Shown: positions 44,283-53,158, counted from the first letter of the stretch. The stretch is 64,000 nucleotides of DNA from Enterococcaceae bacterium OF42-14pH9A (GCA_027692465.1 JAQEYU010000002.1:496001-560000); one strand, 5' to 3'. Notes: generated by a model not told the origin, from the sequence alone. Program-made: numbers and translations.

Positions 44283-45921
44283 GAGTGTTCACCTCTTTTG
44301 TTTGTCGGTACCAGTCATTGACAGCAGCCGTAATGTCGCTGCCGCCGTTTTGCTCCCAATCGGCAACGAAGGCATCGAAGGCCGTACTGTCTTGCTTGCC
44401 GCTGATGATGTCGCTGAAGACCTGACTTTCCTTGGTCTGGAAACGATAAAACAGATCCTGCAGCTCGTCCGGCAGCTGGCCGCGAAACTTGTTGGCTGTC
44501 AGCTGCTCCTGATTTTGATAGGCAATATTACCGGCTGTCACCAACGGCTTCAGCTCGGTACGATAAAGCTGCTGCAGCTTCAGCTCAGTCCCGTTTGTGG
44601 CCGACTCAGCAGTGACAGCTTTGTGATAAGGCAGCATTTGATCCAGCGACGGCATGTTTTTCGTCAGGATCGCTTTACCAGGAGTGAACAGCCACCGGGT
44701 TTTCGGCGGATCAAACTGGGCCGGATCAAAGACCGGCTGCCCCGCTACGATATCGTAATCATAATTTTCCAGATAACCATACTTGAACTTGCCGGTCCCA
44801 AAGGCCGCATCGTACAACCAGTCATAGTATTTGAAGAAGGCTGCCGTCTCGGTGAAATCCTTTTTGAACAGCAGCCAACCGTCGTTTTCTTCTGCCCGCT
44901 GATACGTGGGCTCCCCGTTGGCTTGTCGGATCGTAGGATAGACACCGATTTCGGCTCCCAGAATCTTACTTTCCACCTCGATGCTGTCCTCGATATGAGC
45001 CGGCCGCCCCACGTACATTCCCGCTTTGCCGTCGCGAAAGGCCAGCATCGCATTCCAGTCATTGGTGACCGAAGCATCCGCTGCAATCCAGCCCTCCTGA
45101 TACCAGCGGGCCATCCTTGCCAACGTTTTTTTATTGCCGGGCTGGATTGAACCGTACACCAGCTCCCCCTGCGAATCTTCTTCCCAATTGCCGGGAATGA
45201 ATTTACCGGTGTTGGCGGAAAACAGCATCGCCGGATCCCCCAACCAGCCGGTGCTGTACAGGCCGTCACCGGAATAGGCAAAGCCGTAAGTATCTTTTTT
45301 ACCATTGCCGTCGGGATCCTCTTCGGCAAAGGCTTTGATCACAGTTTCGAACTCGTCAAGATTCGTGGGCGCCTTCAATCCCAGCTTGTCCAGCCAATCC
45401 TGCCGCACCACCAGCACCTGCGTTTCCGCCAAACTCGGTGCGATCGGCAGTCCATAAGTTTGGCCGGCTTTTTCCGCTGGATAAAAACTCTCGGGAAACT
45501 GCTGATAGACCGGCTGCAGGCGTTCAGGGAGGTAACGGGCCAAGTCCTCATCGATGGCTTTTACCTGGCCGGACTCGATCATCTCCGCTAAAAGTCCCGT
45601 ATCATAGACAGGGATCACATCCGGCAGCGTCTCAGCACCCGTGAGAGCCAGCCGCAGTTGATTTACGTAGTCCTCGTAATTGTTGCCTAAAACGGTGTAT
45701 TGAATCTTGATTCCCAGCTGATCGACACCCAATTGGATCATGGGGTTGTGGTTGATGTCTTCACCGGCAGCATAACGCCCATAATTTTCATCCGACTGCT
45801 TGCCGGCAGTGATTGTCACCACCGGCTGCTCCGCTTGCTTGGCCGTCGGTTCCTTGTCACAAGCTGCCAGAAGCAACGGCAGCAGCCCCAGCAGCAAAGC
45901 TGTGATCACTTTCTTATCCAT
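44266..45921 (-). CDS. Orphan lipoprotein sugar-binding protein linked to YesM/YesN kinase pair
   Basis: A 551-residue lipoprotein; ATG 45921 follows AAAGGTGA. The signal peptide ends in LAAC (Cys21). Overall size and features such as DPDGNGKKDTYGFAYSGDG resemble LplA-type binding proteins. No permease genes belong to this operon: the next genes are the histidine kinase (17-nt overlap) and response regulator. It therefore likely serves as the ligand-recognition part of a three-component sensing system, or else it shares permeases with another transporter in the locus. Both are inferences from gene order. Confidence 0.85.
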   Translation of the reverse strand: MDKKVITALLLGLLPLLLAACDKEPTAKQAEQPVVTITAGKQSDENYGRYAAGEDINHNPMIQLGVDQLGIKIQYTVLGNNYEDYVNQLRLALTGAETLPDVIPVYDTGLLAEMIESGQVKAIDEDLARYLPERLQPVYQQFPESFYPAEKAGQTYGLPIAPSLAETQVLVVRQDWLDKLGLKAPTNLDEFETVIKAFAEEDPDGNGKKDTYGFAYSGDGLYSTGWLGDPAMLFSANTGKFIPGNWEEDSQGELVYGSIQPGNKKTLARMARWYQEGWIAADASVTNDWNAMLAFRDGKAGMYVGRPAHIEDSIEVESKILGAEIGVYPTIRQANGEPTYQRAEENDGWLLFKKDFTETAAFFKYYDWLYDAAFGTGKFKYGYLENYDYDIVAGQPVFDPAQFDPPKTRWLFTPGKAILTKNMPSLDQMLPYHKAVTAESATNGTELKLQQLYRTELKPLVTAGNIAYQNQEQLTANKFRGQLPDELQDLFYRFQTKESQVFSDIISGKQDSTAFDAFVADWEQNGGSDITAAVNDWYRQTKEVNTRETDH

Positions 45922-46213
45922 TGCTATCACCTTTCTAAAAATCAACTCCGATGCTCACCATCGAAGCTTTCAGATCTGTCCTAACCCGCGGGCCGAAAAG
46001 TTTCTAACAAAAACCGCAAGAGGACGAAAGAAACAGTATCTTCACCCCGGTGTCCGTCAGGACAGCCGGCTCTGGAACCGGCGGACAGGTTGCTTTCATC
46101 CCCTACTTGAATGAAGCATGAACTTGGCAAACTTCGCCAGTTGCCGCCTCACGCCATTATTGGCGGCTTCTTCACTTTATGTCTATTATGCCGACAATTC
46201 CTGGCTGTCGCAA
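45922..46213. other. Leader region of the binding protein/kinase/regulator operon
   Basis: No gene is supported. A stem-loop at 46051-46087 (TGTCCG with CGGACA, inner CCGG/CCGG) and another at about 46145-46170 (GCCGCC/GGCGGC) lie between the GH2 terminator and the start codon. No convincing promoter hexamers were found. Confidence 0.4.
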
Positions 46214-46242
46214 CGAAAAACCGGCCGCAGTCCGCGACCGGT
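46214..46242 (-). terminator. Rho-independent terminator after the GH2 gene
   Basis: Minus strand ACCGGTCGC ... GCGGCCGGT followed by TTTT, starting 16 nt after the stop codon. Confidence 0.8.
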
Positions 46243-46257
46243 CTGAATCTTTTTTAC

Positions 46258-48630
46258 TTATAAAGTCACAATTACCGGCGGCAGGCCAGCTGCGCGGAAC
46301 ACCGCTCGACTTCCGGGTTCTCCTGTTACATAAGCGATCAGCTGACCTTGGTAACTACGGCGTTCAGAAACGGTGTAGGAAGTGACGTCTGCCTGATCCC
46401 CGTTTTCGATTCCCAGCAGCCGGCAGTCAGAAGCCGTCTCGTCAAAGCGAATCAGCAGCTCTTCAAAGGTTCGTTGGCCTGCCTGATCCCAGAAGGTCAA
46501 CTCAATCTGCCGAATCGCTTCCGTTGCGACCGCTTTTTGCTGCAGCATGGCTGTCGCTGCGGCATCTTCCCAGATTACCGGTACCAATTGCGCGGCTTCA
46601 CCCAACGGCCGCAAGCAGTCGGTGACAGTTTCACCTTCCCGCTCTGCTGTCACCGTCAATTCGCCGGGAACAAAATCAGTCACCGCCCGATAATAACCGT
46701 TCTGTTCATCGAAGGTCAGCGGAAGCGGCTGCCCGTCATTTTTGACAGTCACGGTCTCGCCGTTAGTATACAAACGAATTTCAACCGGAGTATCTGGTCC
46801 GTAGTTCCACTTGCGGAAGACCGGCAGCCACTCCGGATATTGGGCAGTCGGATCGTAAGGCAGTGTGAACAACTTCGCTGTCAATTCAGCAGACCACCAG
46901 CTCTTACGCAGCCAAAAATTGTTTTTCTCAAAGCCGGCCATCGTCAACAGACCCGCACCGGATCCGTGAATCGGCCAGCCATGTGCTTCACCCAGGTAAT
47001 CAATCCCGGTCCACAAAAATTGACCGGAGATATACTCATTTTCCACTACCGCCAGCCACTGCTGGTAGCCGTGCCCGTTTTCCGAGCCGACAAAAGGCTT
47101 ATCCGGGAAGCGGCGGTGATCCGCTTCGTAGAGATGCTCTTTGTAGTTGTAGCCGACCACATCCAAGTCATCCAAAAGTCCGGTCTGGCTGGACAATTCA
47201 GGAAAAGCCGCAGCCAATGTCACCGGCCGTGTCGGATCTTCCCGGCGGACAATTTTTCCAAGGCGTTTGGCAATGGTGGTCAGCCGCAGAGTATTCGGAC
47301 GATTCGGGTTATACTGCCGCTCTTCTTCCGGCTTGTTGTTGTCATTGTTCCCGGTCATTTCTTCAAACAGCGGATTTTGATAAGGATCATTGGGGTAATC
47401 AATCTCGTTACCGACACTCCAGGCAATGATTCCCGGACGATTCTTGTTGCGCCGAATCATATCTACCAGATCTTTTTCATACCAGACCGGAAAATCCTTG
47501 GCATAGCCTTCAAACTTCGGCGGATAGACATTGTGCCCCTGCCACCATTTATTTTTCGGATTTTCCCACTCGTCGAAAGCTTCGTCGAAAACCAGGAAAC
47601 CCAGTGCATCGCACAAATCATAAAGGTTTTGACTGTGAGGATTGTGGGCCATCCGAATAGCATTGGTCCCCATTTCTTTAAGCTTTTGCAGCCGGCGCAG
47701 CCACACGACAGTCGGCACTGCAGTCCCAAAGCAGCCGGCGTCTTCGTGCAGACAGACCCCTTTTAGTTTCACTGATTCGCCATTGAGGATAAAACCTTTG
47801 TCGGCATCAAAACGGAAGGTGCGGATCCCGGTCTTTTGGACATAGCGGCTTTCTTTGCCTTCATGTTTAACAATCGTCGTCAGTTCGTACAGATGAGGTG
47901 TCGCAGGCGACCATAATGCCGCATCCGCCACCTCTCCTTTGAAGACGACTTCCTGTTTACGACAGGCAGGAATCGTTACCGGCTGCGGGGCAAACAGCAG
48001 GCTGCTTTTGCCGTCCAGCTGTTTCAATTCAACCGCGACTTCCGCTTGCGTTGCTTCGCCGGTGTGGTTGCTCATCTGGATGGCTGCGGTCACATGGGCA
48101 GTACCGTCTACCACCTCTTCAGTCACAAACGTCACATCGTAACGATCCACAAAGACTTCCTCCATCACAGCAAAGGTCACCGGACGATTGATCCCGGAAC
48201 CGTTATACCAGCGGGAATCCGCCAAATCTGTATGATCCACCCGAACAGCAATCACCACATCATCATTGGGGGCCATCCGAATCATTTCGGTAATGTCAAA
48301 ATCAAATGAACTGTACCCGGAAGGACGATAACCCAGGTGATAGCCGTTCACCCAGATATCGGCATTCTTGTACACCCCGTCAAAACGCAGCTGCACCACT
48401 TGATCCGCCTGGACCGCAAGCTCCGCCAGTGAATAATGCGCCCGATACCAGCCGATGCCGCCCGGCAGGTAGCCGGTGCCGCTGGAGGCATCTTTCGTGA
48501 AATCTTGGGTGACACTCCAGTCATGAGGGACTGTCACCGGCTGCCAGTCTTGATCGTCATAGTGTTTCTGCCAGGCATTGCGGTCGTCCCCTAAATAAAA
48601 ACGCCAATCCGCTACTTGCAAAATTTTCAT
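46258..48630 (-). CDS. GH2 family beta-galactosidase-like enzyme
   Basis: A 790-residue cytoplasmic enzyme. The N-terminal jelly roll (1-165) contains the WYRAHYSL and YKNADIWVNG motifs. An Ig-like domain (166-275) precedes the TIM barrel (276-560), with acid/base Glu409 (SVGNEIDY) and nucleophile Glu517 (GSENGH). C-terminal beta domains follow. The layout is that of short GH2 beta-galactosidases, not the LacZ type. With the exo-galactanase-type secreted enzymes it probably splits imported beta-galacto-oligosaccharides. It is monocistronic, flanked by its own terminator and a TTATCC-type site 83 nt upstream. Confidence 0.9.
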   Translation of the reverse strand: MKILQVADWRFYLGDDRNAWQKHYDDQDWQPVTVPHDWSVTQDFTKDASSGTGYLPGGIGWYRAHYSLAELAVQADQVVQLRFDGVYKNADIWVNGYHLGYRPSGYSSFDFDITEMIRMAPNDDVVIAVRVDHTDLADSRWYNGSGINRPVTFAVMEEVFVDRYDVTFVTEEVVDGTAHVTAAIQMSNHTGEATQAEVAVELKQLDGKSSLLFAPQPVTIPACRKQEVVFKGEVADAALWSPATPHLYELTTIVKHEGKESRYVQKTGIRTFRFDADKGFILNGESVKLKGVCLHEDAGCFGTAVPTVVWLRRLQKLKEMGTNAIRMAHNPHSQNLYDLCDALGFLVFDEAFDEWENPKNKWWQGHNVYPPKFEGYAKDFPVWYEKDLVDMIRRNKNRPGIIAWSVGNEIDYPNDPYQNPLFEEMTGNNDNNKPEEERQYNPNRPNTLRLTTIAKRLGKIVRREDPTRPVTLAAAFPELSSQTGLLDDLDVVGYNYKEHLYEADHRRFPDKPFVGSENGHGYQQWLAVVENEYISGQFLWTGIDYLGEAHGWPIHGSGAGLLTMAGFEKNNFWLRKSWWSAELTAKLFTLPYDPTAQYPEWLPVFRKWNYGPDTPVEIRLYTNGETVTVKNDGQPLPLTFDEQNGYYRAVTDFVPGELTVTAEREGETVTDCLRPLGEAAQLVPVIWEDAAATAMLQQKAVATEAIRQIELTFWDQAGQRTFEELLIRFDETASDCRLLGIENGDQADVTSYTVSERRSYQGQLIAYVTGEPGSRAVFRAAGLPPVIVTL

Positions 48631-48712
48631 ATCTTACCTCCATTGTTGATTTTTACTGAATCTGCCGCAAAAGACCGCTGCCCTCTTTCGGCAGTTCTCT
48701 GCTGTTGTTTAA

Positions 48713-48737
48713 TTATCCAAAAAAGTAACTTTAATCC
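48713..48737. promoter_or_regulatory. Shared TTATCCAAAAAAGTAA motif, copy 2 (GH2)
   Basis: Identical over 16 bases to the site at 34888-34903, followed by a second half-site TAATCC at 48732-48737 (19-bp period). It lies 83-107 nt upstream of the GH2 start. Another TTATCC occurs at 48830-48835. Confidence 0.5.
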
Positions 48738-48865
48738 GATGAAACTCAAATACCGTTATCTCTGGTGCAACCTTATCACAATCCACCCATAGCCAAAATG
48801 GAAAATCCGCAACCGTTGGATGGAAAATATTATCCTTTTTCGGAAAATCCCGGCGCTTTCCATTA

Positions 48866-49014
48866 AGGCGTGTCTGAAAACTTCAGCGGCAGCTATTTTG
48901 GTCCTTTTCACCGCAATCTGAGTCATAAAAGCGCAACTTTACCCCACATAAACTGCGCCTTACTCCTTGATTTCGGCAGGTCCGCAATTCCCCCGGCGTT
49001 TTCAGACACACGCT
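48866..49014 (+). repeat. Dispersed TIR repeat, full-length copy C (149 bp), inverted relative to A and B
   Basis: Starts AGGCGTGTCTGAAAACTTCAG and ends with the inverted copy GCGTTTTCAGACACACGCT. The interior (TTTGGTCCTTTTCACCG, then AAACTGCGCCTTACTCCTTG) is the reverse complement of copies A and B. It is placed immediately beside the terminator of the DUF624 gene. Confidence 0.8.
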
Positions 49015-49046
49015 AAAACAGCACGGACCTATGGGTGGGTCCGTGC
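49014..49046 (-). terminator. Rho-independent terminator after the third transporter operon
   Basis: Minus strand GCACGGACC (49046-49038 read inward), loop, GGTCCGTGC, then TGTTTT. Nine base pairs. Confidence 0.85.
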
Positions 49047-49072
49047 CGTTGAACAAATCAGAAAACGACGAC

Positions 49073-49765
49073 TCAGTTTTGCCCCGTGCGTTCTCTAATG
49101 TATTCCGCAATTGGTCGGTAATTCAGGAGCAACAGCAGAGCGGCCGCTCCGATTCCGAAGAAAAACAAGTAGACGGACACGCTGCTCAACAGGATGAAGC
49201 TCCCCAAAACCAGCATGAAACTCATGCCATAGCGGCCGGACTTCAGGATAGAAAGTTTGGCGGTAGTGAGTAATCCATCGGCAACTGCCGCCTGCGGATA
49301 AAAGACCCGCAGCAGGCAATAGTTCAAAAAGAAAGTCGTACCTGCCACCAGGATAAAGAGGTTCATCAGCTGCAGAAGATTGCTGAAATGCAGCAGCTGT
49401 CCCAGCATCAGATTGGCCCCTGCCAGGCTCAAGATCCCCCAGACCGGCAGCCAGACCCGTAAAAACGGTCTGGTCTCCCGCACCAGATGGTAAAAGAAGG
49501 GACGCAGTACCTGGCCATTGGTTTCCACCTGTCGCAAGGTTTTCAGCAATGCCAGAAATGCCGGACCTGTCGGCAGCAGCGCAATCAGCAGAAAGGGCAG
49601 GTTAGCCGGGGTCAGCGGCAAAAGCACCAGACAAAGAGCCAGTGGCAGATTCACCAACCAGAAGCAGACGGTTCCTACCAGACACCACCAGATATAGTTG
49701 ATCTTTTCCATGTAGCTGACCAGCTTGTAGACATCAAAGCGCTTGGTCTGACCCTGTTCTTTCAT
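49073..49765 (-). CDS. DUF624 (YesL-like) membrane protein, third copy
   Basis: A 230-residue protein from ATG 49765 behind AGGAAAGGG; the longer frame has no ribosome site. About five transmembrane helices, with a very Leu-rich third helix. It shares the DUF624 layout of a short polar N-terminus, then a Trp-containing helix (KINYIWWCLVGTVCFWLVNL). It is the last gene after two permeases of the third transporter, 118 nt downstream. It is the third DUF624 gene in the window, each tied to a different ABC importer. Function unknown. Confidence 0.75.
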   Translation of the reverse strand: MKEQGQTKRFDVYKLVSYMEKINYIWWCLVGTVCFWLVNLPLALCLVLLPLTPANLPFLLIALLPTGPAFLALLKTLRQVETNGQVLRPFFYHLVRETRPFLRVWLPVWGILSLAGANLMLGQLLHFSNLLQLMNLFILVAGTTFFLNYCLLRVFYPQAAVADGLLTTAKLSILKSGRYGMSFMLVLGSFILLSSVSVYLFFFGIGAAALLLLLNYRPIAEYIRERTGQN

Positions 49766-49883
49766 ATTTTTACACCCTTTCCTTTTGTACAGGCAGCAAG
49801 CCGGCCTGTATTTCCTATCGCTGACGCAGCGGCCGCGCATCCGACGACTGCTGAAAGTTTTTGCTGTTCAAACTGGCAAGAGC

Positions 49884-50753
49884 TTATTTGGTCCCGCTGT
49901 TGCCGATCCCCAGATTGATCTGGAAGAGATATTTTTGACCCCAGAAGTAGACGATGATCTGCGGCAGGGTCAGCACCAGCGACATACACATCAGAATGGA
50001 CATGTTCAGCGTCCCGGTAGGATTAGCTGAAGCTGACAACATCTGTGCCCCCAGTGCCATGGTCATCTTGTTGGTGTCGGAGGTATAGATCAACGGTCCC
50101 ATGATATCACCCCAGCAGGCATTGAAGGTGAAGATTCCGATGGCACACATGGCTGGCTTAATCAATGGCAGCACAATTCGGCGATACATTCCGAAAGGTG
50201 TCAGCCCGTCCAGTTCAGCGGCTTCGAACAAGGTTCCCGGCAGCGCAGTGATAAACTGGCGGGTAAAGAAAATATTGTAGGCCGACCCGAAAAACTGCGG
50301 GATGATCAGCGGCCACAAGGTGTTATACAGGCCCATGTTACGGAAGATGATAAAGACCGGAATCAAGGTAATTTGTCCTGGCAGCATCATCGTAGCCAAC
50401 AGCAGCAAAAAGAGTTTGCTTTTGTGCTTGTAGCGCATCCGCGCGAAACCAAAAGCCACCATTGTTGAAGAAATCAGCTGGCCGATAATGCTCATGACAA
50501 CGACGAACATCGAGTTCATGAACCATTTACCTACCGGCTTGTCACCGGTCATGGTATCGTTGAACAGACTGACGAAATTGTTAAAATTGAATTCACGGGG
50601 AATGATGGTAAAGGTTTCCTTGATATTGGTCTCAGGTGATGCCAAAGCAATCGAAATCATATACATGAACGGAATGATCAACAGGCAGGCAAATGCGATC
50701 AAGACGATATAGACCGCCAATTTGGCCTTTTTGCTCAGATTCAGATCCAACAT
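49884..50753 (-). CDS. ABC sugar transporter permease, MalG/UgpE type (third transporter)
   Basis: A 289-residue permease with about six helices and EAA loop EAAELDGLTPFGMYRRIVLP. Unlike the other YtcP-type proteins here, it lacks the IGA(M/V)KG ending and is closer to the common CUT1 permease group. It starts 2 nt after the stop of the partner permease. It imports an oligosaccharide captured by the 51759-53045 binding protein; the ATPase must be supplied from elsewhere. Confidence 0.92.
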   Translation of the reverse strand: MLDLNLSKKAKLAVYIVLIAFACLLIIPFMYMISIALASPETNIKETFTIIPREFNFNNFVSLFNDTMTGDKPVGKWFMNSMFVVVMSIIGQLISSTMVAFGFARMRYKHKSKLFLLLLATMMLPGQITLIPVFIIFRNMGLYNTLWPLIIPQFFGSAYNIFFTRQFITALPGTLFEAAELDGLTPFGMYRRIVLPLIKPAMCAIGIFTFNACWGDIMGPLIYTSDTNKMTMALGAQMLSASANPTGTLNMSILMCMSLVLTLPQIIVYFWGQKYLFQINLGIGNSGTK

Positions 50754-50755
50754 AG

Positions 50756-51694
50756 TTATTTGACCTCCTCTTCATAAAATACCCACATACTGGAGCTCTT
50801 CAATACGATCACCGACAAGACCATCACGATAGCAAATAAGACCCAGGCCATCGCTGACGCATAGCCCATCCGGTAGTAGGAGAAGGCATTTTTGTACAGG
50901 TAAGGCACGATCATTTCGCTGGCATTATCCGGTCCACCGTTGGTCATCATATAGACCTGCGTAAAAGTTTGCAGCGAACCGATAATTCCGGTGATCAAGT
51001 TGAAAAACAGAATCGGTGAAATCTGTGGGATCGTGATCTTGCGGAACATTTGGAAGCGAGTGGCCCCGTCCAGCAATGCGGATTCGTACATTTCTTCTCC
51101 GACGGAATTGATCGCCGACAGCATCAGGATCATGGTGCCGCCAACACCCCATAGCGCCAGAAAGACAAAGCTCCACAGAACAGTTCCCTTATCCAACAAC
51201 CAGGAAGGTCCCTGGATGCCGATAAAGGACAGCGCTTTGTTCAAGATCCCGTTGGTGGCCAGGATCCGAGAGAACAACAGCGTGCTGGCCACTACCGGTA
51301 CGATGGCAGGCAGGTAGTAGACCGTGCGAAACAGACGCATCCCCTTCAAACGGAAGCTCAAAAGATAAGCCATCCCCAGTGACAAGAGCAGATTCAACGG
51401 CACACTGATCAGCGTGTATTTGAAGGTATTGCCGATCGCCTGCAAGAAAATATCATCATTTTGGAACAGATTGATATAATTCTTCAGACCGACGAAGTTC
51501 ATTTGGGAAAACATGTCCCAATCGGTAAAACTCATAATGAATGAAAAGATCATCGGCCCCACTGTCAATCCCAAAAAGCCGATCAACCACGGAGAGATAA
51601 AGATAAAGAACCAGATCTTCTGCATTTTTTGTTTTTTATGGCGCGATTGCTTTCGCTGAAGCGCCGCAGACTCGGTATATTCCACTTTCGTCAT
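50756..51694 (-). CDS. ABC sugar transporter permease, MalF/UgpA type (third transporter)
   Basis: A 312-residue permease with six helices, early segment WLIGFLGLTVGPMIFSFIMS, and EAA loop ESALLDGATRFQMFRKITIP. It belongs to the CUT1 family of mono- and oligosaccharide importers. Its start lies 64 nt after the binding-protein stop and its stop 2 nt before the next permease. Operon order (binding protein, F-type, G-type, DUF624) is regular. Confidence 0.92.
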   Translation of the reverse strand: MTKVEYTESAALQRKQSRHKKQKMQKIWFFIFISPWLIGFLGLTVGPMIFSFIMSFTDWDMFSQMNFVGLKNYINLFQNDDIFLQAIGNTFKYTLISVPLNLLLSLGMAYLLSFRLKGMRLFRTVYYLPAIVPVVASTLLFSRILATNGILNKALSFIGIQGPSWLLDKGTVLWSFVFLALWGVGGTMILMLSAINSVGEEMYESALLDGATRFQMFRKITIPQISPILFFNLITGIIGSLQTFTQVYMMTNGGPDNASEMIVPYLYKNAFSYYRMGYASAMAWVLFAIVMVLSVIVLKSSSMWVFYEEEVK

Positions 51695-51758
51695 TCCTTC
51701 CTATTTCCAAAACTTCACCACCGCTGCCTTCAAAACGGTCATCGGCATGCGTGTCGTA

Positions 51759-53045
51759 TCAATACATTTTCAGGATCTTCTCGCCCCGCTGCTGAATCTT
51801 GGCGATGGCTTCCTGCGGTGTCAAACGACCCAGTAGCATCTCTTTGACCTGACCGGAACCGGCCGCTGTGATCTCGCCGTAATAAGGACCTTGGAAGACG
51901 CCGTCGATCTTGACCCGCTCAGCGGACAAGCCCACCGCTTCCAGGTTCAGGTCTCTTCCGTTGATTTGACGGTCGTTGAAAGCCGGTGAATTCAGGACTT
52001 TCAGATTCGCCGGACAATCGCCGAGGGTTTCACCCATCAGGCTCTGCGCTTCGACATCCGTCATATAATTCATGAATTTGAAGGCGGCCTCTTTATGTTG
52101 AGAATCTTTGGACATCGCCAGCGCACTCCCGAACGGCCAGGTGGTCTTTTCCTTGAAAGAAGGCATCGGTGCGATATCGAAATTCAGATCCTTCAGCTCG
52201 GTAAAGCTGCGGATATTCCAAAAGCCGGTGGTCAGCATTGCCACTTTCCCCTGAGAAAACATGGAATCAGCATTGGAATTTTTGACATTTTCCAACTCCT
52301 GATAGGTCAGAATATAGCCTTTTTGGTAGACTTCGTTATACCATTTCAGGACTTCCAGATTCTCGGGGCTGTCGACAGTCAGCTTGCCGTCTTTCATGAC
52401 TTCCCCGCCGTTGGAATTGACGAACACGCCCCAGTTGGGTGTCCAATCCAGACCGCTGGCGCCGTATTGGAGGGTTTCCTCACCTTTTTTAACCGTCAGT
52501 TTTTTCATCGCTGCCGTATAATCCTCGATGGTCCAGTCTGCCGTCGGATAATCAAGCCCCGCCGCATCGAACATATCTTTGTTGTAATACATGATCTCCG
52601 GACCGCCCCGATCCGGCAGTGCGAACGGCTTGTTTTCCCAAGTGTATTGGGTCAAAGCATCCGCCCAGCTGGCTTCAGTGTCGATCCCGGCATCTTTGAT
52701 ATAAGTGCTCAGGTCTTCAAATAATGTTTTCGATGCAAAATTTTGGCCGTTTTCGGCTACTTGGACCACATCCGGCGCCTCTTTACCGGCGTACATTGTC
52801 AACAGCTTGGTATCGTAATTGTCGGCAATCGAGACTACCTTTACTTTGATATCGGGATTGGCTTTTTCAAAGGCCTCGATCCGATCCTTGTAGATCGTTT
52901 TATAGGCATCGTCCCCGCCCCAGTGGGAAAACTCGATGACAGTTCTGTCGTCTTTGGTTTCGGCGTTACCGCTTCCACAAGCTCCTAAAAAAAACACGGA
53001 AGCCAATGTTGCAGCCGCCAGTCCCAGCTTTTTCCATTTGTTCAT
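51759..53045 (-). CDS. Lipoprotein sugar-binding protein of third transporter (CUT1 type)
   Basis: A 428-residue lipoprotein with lipobox LGAC (Cys23) and the usual CUT1 binding-protein start (VIEFSHWGGDDAYKTIYKDRIEAFE). It is about 100 residues shorter than the LplA-type proteins in the locus, which suggests smaller ligands such as galactobiose- or arabinobiose-sized sugars (inference). It is the first gene of the third transporter operon and is divergent from the GntR regulator at 53478. The 430-nt gap holds a palindrome and a partial cre, so control by that regulator and CcpA is plausible. Confidence 0.93.
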   Translation of the reverse strand: MNKWKKLGLAAATLASVFFLGACGSGNAETKDDRTVIEFSHWGGDDAYKTIYKDRIEAFEKANPDIKVKVVSIADNYDTKLLTMYAGKEAPDVVQVAENGQNFASKTLFEDLSTYIKDAGIDTEASWADALTQYTWENKPFALPDRGGPEIMYYNKDMFDAAGLDYPTADWTIEDYTAAMKKLTVKKGEETLQYGASGLDWTPNWGVFVNSNGGEVMKDGKLTVDSPENLEVLKWYNEVYQKGYILTYQELENVKNSNADSMFSQGKVAMLTTGFWNIRSFTELKDLNFDIAPMPSFKEKTTWPFGSALAMSKDSQHKEAAFKFMNYMTDVEAQSLMGETLGDCPANLKVLNSPAFNDRQINGRDLNLEAVGLSAERVKIDGVFQGPYYGEITAAGSGQVKEMLLGRLTPQEAIAKIQQRGEKILKMY

Positions 53046-53096
53046 ACAAATGTCCCTTCCTCTCTGTGTTCACTCCCTGCTACACCCAGATAATAC

Positions 53097-53110
53097 CGAA
53101 AAGGTTTTCA
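53097..53110. promoter_or_regulatory. Partial cre-like site upstream of transporter 3
   Basis: Minus strand TGAAAACCTTTTCG agrees with TGWAARCGYTWNCW at 12 of 14, next to a possible -10 TATTAT on the minus strand. Weak. Confidence 0.3.
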
Positions 53111-53136
53111 CGAGAGGATGCCTCGATTTTTGGGTT

Positions 53137-53158
53137 ATCACCCCATTTTTTAGGTGAT
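53137..53158. promoter_or_regulatory. Inverted repeat between transporter 3 and the GntR gene
   Basis: ATCACC (53137-53142) and GGTGAT (53153-53158) with a 10-bp A/T-rich spacer. Its position in a divergent promoter region fits an operator for the FadR-type regulator at 53478-54161. Confidence 0.4.

Noticed and set aside
46051-46087. Stem-loop before the orphan binding-protein gene as a riboswitch or small RNA
   Set aside because: The hairpin is real by pairing (TGTCCG/CGGACA with an inner CCGG stem), but there is no known aptamer pattern, promoter or terminator to support an RNA gene.
46348-47766. 472-codon open frame on the plus strand
   Set aside because: Antisense to the GH2 gene, whose catalytic motifs are unambiguous.
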